Origin: Longimicrobium sp.
Lineage (GTDB): Bacteria > Gemmatimonadota > Gemmatimonadetes > Longimicrobiales > Longimicrobiaceae
Length of the DNA: 35,854 bases
Reading direction: 5' to 3'
Assembly: GCF_035474595.1 (NCBI RefSeq)
Contig: NZ_DATIND010000161.1
Span: forward strand, 1-35,854
The position numbers were made by a program, and so were the translations under genes. Positions 32,662 to 35,854 of this stretch are shown piece by piece (positions within the stretch are counted from its first letter, which is position 1; each line of letters starts with the position of its first letter). Below the pieces are notes generated by a model that saw only the letters and a list, made by a program, of their open reading frames with translations, did no database searches and was not told the DNA's origin.

Positions 32662-32734
32662 CGAGATGTAGCTCAGTTGGCAGAGCGCCCGCTTTGGGAG
32701 CGGGAGGCCCGCGGTTCGAGTCCGCGCGTCTCGA
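32662..32734 (+). tRNA. tRNA-Pro (TGG)
   Basis: Loop TTTGGGA gives anticodon TGG. The acceptor CGAGATG/CGTCTCG has the C1-G72 pair of proline tRNA and one T-G wobble; the discriminator is A. CCA is not encoded. Confidence 0.92.
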
Positions 32735-32753
32735 CTGGATTGCAGGTGAAGGA

Positions 32754-32828
32754 CGGGACGTAGCTCAGCCAGGCCAGAGCGCTCGCTTCGGGTGCGAGAA
32801 GCCCGCGGTTCGAATCCGCGCGTCCCGA
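32754..32828 (+). tRNA. tRNA-Pro (CGG)
   Basis: Loop TTCGGGT gives anticodon CGG. The acceptor CGGGACG/CGTCCCG is perfect with C1-G72, and the discriminator is A. CCA is not encoded. Confidence 0.92.
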
Positions 32829-32845
32829 CTGCACGGCAGGATGAT

Positions 32846-32932
32846 GGAGGGTTGGCAGAGCTGGCCGATTGCGCGCGGTTGCTATCCGCGAGGGCGTGAC
32901 CCGCCCCGGGGGTGCGAATCCCCCACCCTCTT
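32846..32932 (+). tRNA. tRNA-Ser (GCT), degenerate T-loop
   Basis: This class II tRNA has a long variable arm. Loop TTGCTAT gives anticodon GCT. The acceptor GGAGGGT/ACCCTCT has a G1-T72 wobble and the discriminator is T rather than the usual G. The T-loop reads TGCGAAT, replacing the invariant T55 with G. It may be a poorly functional or decaying gene. Confidence 0.8.
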
Positions 32933-33481
32933 TTCAATCGCGTCAGGAAGATTGCGGCCGAGCGCCGATGCCGAGGAATGAGCGGATCAGCCTCGCGCAG
33001 TTTGCGAGGCTTCCCGTGGTTGTTGCTGCGACTTCAGTCGCCGGTGACCGGCTGCGCCCGAATCGTTCCACGAGAGCCCTGCCCCGAGCACGATTTCCCA
33101 CCCCAACTCCCTCCACCCATCCCTCCCCGCTGTTTCTTGCGGATCAAAAATCGTTGCGCGGTCCACCCCGTTCGCCGGAGTGGACCGCGCGGCGACCCTG
33201 CCTTTCCTGACCCTCCGCTGCCGGTTCACAGGTTCGTGATTGGCCGAACTTGCGATGCCGCGCGACCGCGCCTGAACCGCGCAAATCGCGTCGCCGCCCG
33301 CACTCCGTCCTCGCTTCGGTGCGCGCTTGCCGAGGTGCGGAAGGGCGCGTAAGTTTATGTCTCCAACTGGATTCAACGGCGGCTCCGCGGCTGGAGCCTT
33401 CATCTGCGCGTCCCCACCGCGCCGGCCTGAGGCCGGTCGCGGCGCACGCCCCGCACGCCCCGGTTCCTCCATCACTGCCGA
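32933..33481. other. Intergenic region with one hairpin, no gene
   Basis: Open frames here have no protein character. GCGCGGTCCAC (33156-33166) pairs perfectly with 33180-33190 around 13 bases and may end upstream transcription. No flagellar sigma-28-type promoter is visible before the chemoreceptor gene, and nothing else is recognised. Confidence 0.5.
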
Positions 33482-35317
33482 ATGACCGACACGCTCACGC
33501 CGGCCGCTCCGGTGTCCGCACAGGACGCCGGCCGTTTTCGCGTTCGCCCGCCCCGCGACTGGCCCTTCGCCTGGAAGCTGCGCGCGAGCGTGGCCGTGCT
33601 CCTGCTGGTGGCCGCGCTCGGCGTGGCGGCCATGCTCGCCGCGGCGCAGCGCGCCCGCGCCCTCACGCGGACGCTCTCCACCCGCGACATGGCCGGGCTG
33701 GGGCTGGTGCTGAACATCGACCGCGACGGCTACCAGGCCCGGCTCGCCCTGGACCAGGCCGCCCACGCCGCCGGCGGCGCCGAGGCGCGGAAGGCGCTCG
33801 ACTTCTACGCCGAGAACATCGCGCAGACCGGCGACCGGCTGAACCGCTACCGCGCGCTCCCCGGCCTTCCCGCCGACCGCCGCGCCACCGCCGAGCAGGC
33901 GATGGCGGCGCGGGAGCGGATGGCCTCGATCGGCGACCGCATCGCCGCCCGGCTGGCGGCCGCGCCGGCGGGCGCCGCGCGCGAGAACGCGGGCGACGAC
34001 GCCGCGCTCCAGGCCAGCCTGGACACCTTCCGCGTGTACCTGGGCCAGCTGGAAGACGCGCAGCAGGCTTCGGGCGACGCGCTGGACCGCCAGGTGGCCG
34101 CATCGGGGACCGCCGCGCTGGCCACCGGCATCGCCTCGCTGCTGGTGCTGGCGGCGGCGGGCGCCCTGCTCAGCCGCGTGCTGCACCGCGGCGTGGCCGG
34201 CCCCGTCACCCGCGTGGCCCAGGCCGCGGGGCGCATCGCCGCGGGCGACCTGACCGGCGGCACGCTGGCGGTAGCGGGGCGCGACGAGGTGGGCGAGATG
34301 GCGCGCTCCTTCAACCGCATGACCGAGGACCTGCGCGGCGTGATCGCCGAGATCCAGCGCACCGGCACCACGCTGGGCGCGCACAGCGCCGAGATCGCCA
34401 GCCTGACCTGGGAGACGCGCACCGGCGTGGAGCACCTGAACGGCGCGGCCTCGCAGATCACCGCCGGCGCCGAGGAGCAGGCCGCCGCGGCGCAGCACGC
34501 CTTCTCGCAGACGGGCGAGATCTCCGGCTCGCTGGGGAACATCGCCGCGGGAACGGAGCGGATGGCCGAGAGCATCCGCGGCAGCGTGGCGGCCGCGCGC
34601 GGCGGCGGCGAAACGGTGCGCGCCATCGCCCGCGCCACCGGCGACCTGGGGCGCGTGGCGCGCGAGAACACCGAGCAGGTGCGCCGGCTGCAGCGCCACT
34701 CCACGCGCATCGAGGAGTTCGTGCGCGCCATCACCGAGGTGGCCGACCAGACCAACCTGCTGGCGCTGAACGCGGCCATCGAGGCGGCCCGCGCGGGCGA
34801 GGCGGGGCGCGGCTTCGCGGTCGTCGCCGACGAGGTGCGCAAGCTCTCCGAGAGCGCCTCGGGGGCCGCGTCGCACACCGTCGCCGTCGTCGCGGAGATG
34901 CAGCGCGACATCGACGAGACGGTGGTGTCCATCGAGCGCAGCGCGGCCGGCGTGCAGGAGACGGCGGGGCGCGCGGCCGAGGTGGGCGGCGCGCTGGACG
35001 CCATCTTCCAGGCGCTGGAAGAGAGCGAGCGCGTGGTGCAGGAGGTGGCCGCCGAGACGCGCGCCATCTCCGGGCGCGTGCACGAGACCACGGGAATGAT
35101 CGGCGACGTGGCCGCGGTGGCCGAGGAGAACGCCGCCTCGGCCGAGGAGATGGCGGCGCTCGCCGGTCAGCTGGAGGGGACGATGGCGTCGATCGCCACG
35201 CTGGCCGGCGGCACGCGCGACACCGGCGCCGCCTCGGCGGACTCGCTGAACGCGCTGGCGGAGCGGCTGGCCACGCTCGTCTCCCGCTTCCGCGTGGCGG
35301 GGGCATCGCCGAACTGA
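33482..35317 (+). CDS. Methyl-accepting chemotaxis protein
   Basis: This 611-residue transmembrane chemoreceptor has TM1 at about 34-55 and a ~150-residue helical ligand-binding region outside the membrane. TM2 is at about 209-231 and the HAMP domain at about 232-285. A long coiled-coil signalling domain follows, whose hairpin tip is highly conserved ([20 protein letters not shown], then [14 protein letters not shown], about 420-456). It controls CheA kinase activity in response to an unknown ligand. There is no C-terminal CheR-binding pentapeptide, and no other chemotaxis gene lies in the window, so it is an orphan receptor. The ATG at 33482 is the natural start, with a basic cytoplasmic tail before TM1. 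Confidence 0.93.
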   Translation: MTDTLTPAAPVSAQDAGRFRVRPPRDWPFAWKLRASVAVLLLVAALGVAAMLAAAQRARALTRTLSTRDMAGLGLVLNIDRDGYQARLALDQAAHAAGGAEARKALDFYAENIAQTGDRLNRYRALPGLPADRRATAEQAMAARERMASIGDRIAARLAAAPAGAARENAGDDAALQASLDTFRVYLGQLEDAQQASGDALDRQVAASGTAALATGIASLLVLAAAGALLSRVLHRGVAGPVTRVAQAAGRIAAGDLTGGTLAVAGRDEVGEMARSFNRMTEDLRGVIAEIQRTGTTLGAHSAEIASLTWETRTGVEHLNGAASQITAGAEEQAAAAQHAFSQTGEISGSLGNIAAGTERMAESIRGSVAAARGGGETVRAIARATGDLGRVARENTEQVRRLQRHSTRIEEFVRAITEVADQTNLLALNAAIEAARAGEAGRGFAVVADEVRKLSESASGAASHTVAVVAEMQRDIDETVVSIERSAAGVQETAGRAAEVGGALDAIFQALEESERVVQEVAAETRAISGRVHETTGMIGDVAAVAEENAASAEEMAALAGQLEGTMASIATLAGGTRDTGAASADSLNALAERLATLVSRFRVAGASPN

Positions 35318-35344
35318 AAACAGAAAAATCGGTTCATCGCGGAT

Positions 35345-35562
35345 TCAGTTGCAGTTCGCCTGGGAAGGCACCTTGATCTTGAGGATGAAGCAGTCGTCAT
35401 CGCGGAAGCCGTACGCCTGCCGCCTGATCACCTTGATCTTGTTGTCGATGCCTTCCAGGCGGCCGGTGTGGATCGGGTAGGAACCGTGGTTTACGATGCC
35501 TTCTCGTGTCGTCGCAGGTTGCGGGCAAACTTCGTCAGGTCACGGATGCGCACGCTCTGCCG
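35345..35562 (-). pseudogene. Frameshifted C-terminal remnant of an ISL3-type transposase
   Basis: On the minus strand, one frame reads RDLTKFARNLRRHEK and, after a one-base shift near 35500-35505, continues EGIVNHGSYPIHTGRLEG, then DNKIKVIRRQAYGFRDDD and LKIKVPSQ before a stop at 35345-35347. This is the end of ISL3-family (IS204/IS1001/IS1096/IS1165-type) transposases. The catalytic N-terminal part is missing, so the copy is dead. No terminal inverted repeat was found. Confidence 0.75.
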
Positions 35563-35597
35563 GCATCGCAGGACGCATCGTTCTTCGCGGCCACCCC

Positions 35598-35647
35598 TTG
35601 CATGCCGCGAACGCTTGCGTTAAATACTGAACCATATGGTTCAGTAT
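35598..35647 (+). promoter_or_regulatory. ArsR promoter with perfect 24-bp palindromic operator
   Basis: ATACTGAACCAT (35624-35635) is followed directly by its exact complement (35636-35647), and the ATG of the regulator is the first codon of the right half. A TTGCAT (35598-35603) 17 bases before TAAATA (35621-35626) would place the transcript start at or near the ATG, implying leaderless mRNA and autorepression. Confidence 0.65.
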
Positions 35648-35854
35648 GTGACGACCCGACTCGATACTTCGTTCGCCGCGCTCTCGGACGCCACGCGGCG
35701 TGGCGTTCTGGAGCAGCTCGGACGAGCCGACGCTTCGATCACGGACCTTGCCGAGAAGTTCCACATGACGCTCACGGGCATGAAGAAGCACGTCGGCGTT
35801 CTGGAGCAGGCGGGGCTCGTCACCACGAAGAAGATCGGGCGCGTGCGGACGTGC
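35636..35854 (+). CDS. ArsR-family HTH regulator (cut by window end)
   Basis: The first 73 codons of an ArsR/SmtB-type winged-helix repressor are present. The pattern is FAALSDATRRGVLEQLGRADASITDLAEKFHMTLTGMKKHVGVLEQAGLVTTKKIGRVRT, with the recognition helix around MTLTGMKKHVGVLE. No metal-binding cysteines are seen in this part, and the sequence resembles the subgroup usually paired with SRPBCC-domain (AHSA1) genes rather than the arsenic sensors. A partner gene would lie beyond the window. It probably represses itself through the palindrome that contains its start codon. Confidence 0.85.
   Translation, partial: MVQYVTTRLDTSFAALSDATRRGVLEQLGRADASITDLAEKFHMTLTGMKKHVGVLEQAGLVTTKKIGRVRTC

Noticed and set aside
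32912-33352. 146-residue reading frame after tRNA-Ser
   Set aside because: It starts inside the tRNA, is Pro/Arg/Cys-rich without domain character and has no ribosome binding site.
33320-33481. Sigma-28 (FliA) promoter for the chemoreceptor
   Set aside because: A TAAGTTT-like element exists near 33350 but there is no GCCGATAA-type -10 at the right distance.

Overview
The window is very GC-rich chromosomal DNA. The gene style (a Hanks-type kinase with TPR repeats, many small lipoproteins and secreted proteins, Ig-like surface lipoproteins, Uma2 and PRiA4-type proteins, a DUF885 peptidase) suggests Gemmatimonadota, perhaps Longimicrobium-like. That is inference: no ribosomal or other phylogenetic marker is present.

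Layout. Positions 1-6110 hold a B12-binding-type radical SAM protein, a DUF4258/YgiT-like toxin-antitoxin-type pair overlapping a lipoprotein gene, two inverted copies of a ~70-bp dispersed repeat, and small secreted proteins followed by an alpha/beta hydrolase. Positions 6346-10821 hold a lower-GC four-helix membrane protein, a YjbR-type protein, an amidase, a small lipoprotein and an LprI-like secreted protein. Positions 10822-11160 are a repeat island: heptamer arrays in opposite orientation flank a third copy of the dispersed repeat. Positions 11163-15292 hold a membrane Ser/Thr kinase, a VapC/Phd-type toxin-antitoxin operon with a readable promoter and operator, and a PRiA4 ORF3-like zinc protein.

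Positions 15300-21046 (minus strand) form a B12-dependent acyl-CoA mutase locus: the G-protein chaperone MeaB, then the mutase large subunit, two tandem Uma2 proteins and an ACSF3/MatB-like acyl-CoA synthetase. The mutase has the Phe/Gln active-site pair of isobutyryl-CoA mutase rather than the Tyr/Arg pair of methylmalonyl-CoA mutase. Positions 21489-27721 encode four surface lipoproteins built from shared modules (Big_1-like Ig domains and a C-terminal repeat domain); three are recent tandem paralogs. A DUF885 metallopeptidase follows on the other strand.

The most striking item is a 74-residue secreted peptide at 29916-30140. Its six cysteines follow the CS-alpha-beta pattern (C-x5-C-x3-C-x12-C-x3-C-x-C) of defensins and scorpion potassium-channel toxins, including the gamma-core. 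Its gene is flanked by ~100-bp imperfect direct repeats and has an AT-rich promoter. Next, 31087-32932 is an array of ten tRNA genes (Trp, Asp, Gly, Gln, Ile, Ala, Arg, Pro, Pro, Ser) interrupted by two more pairs of inverted heptamer arrays and an HNH endonuclease gene. Several of these tRNAs break normally invariant positions. The window ends with a chemoreceptor, a frameshifted ISL3-type transposase remnant and an ArsR-type regulator whose start codon lies at the centre of a perfect 24-bp palindrome; that gene is cut by the window edge.
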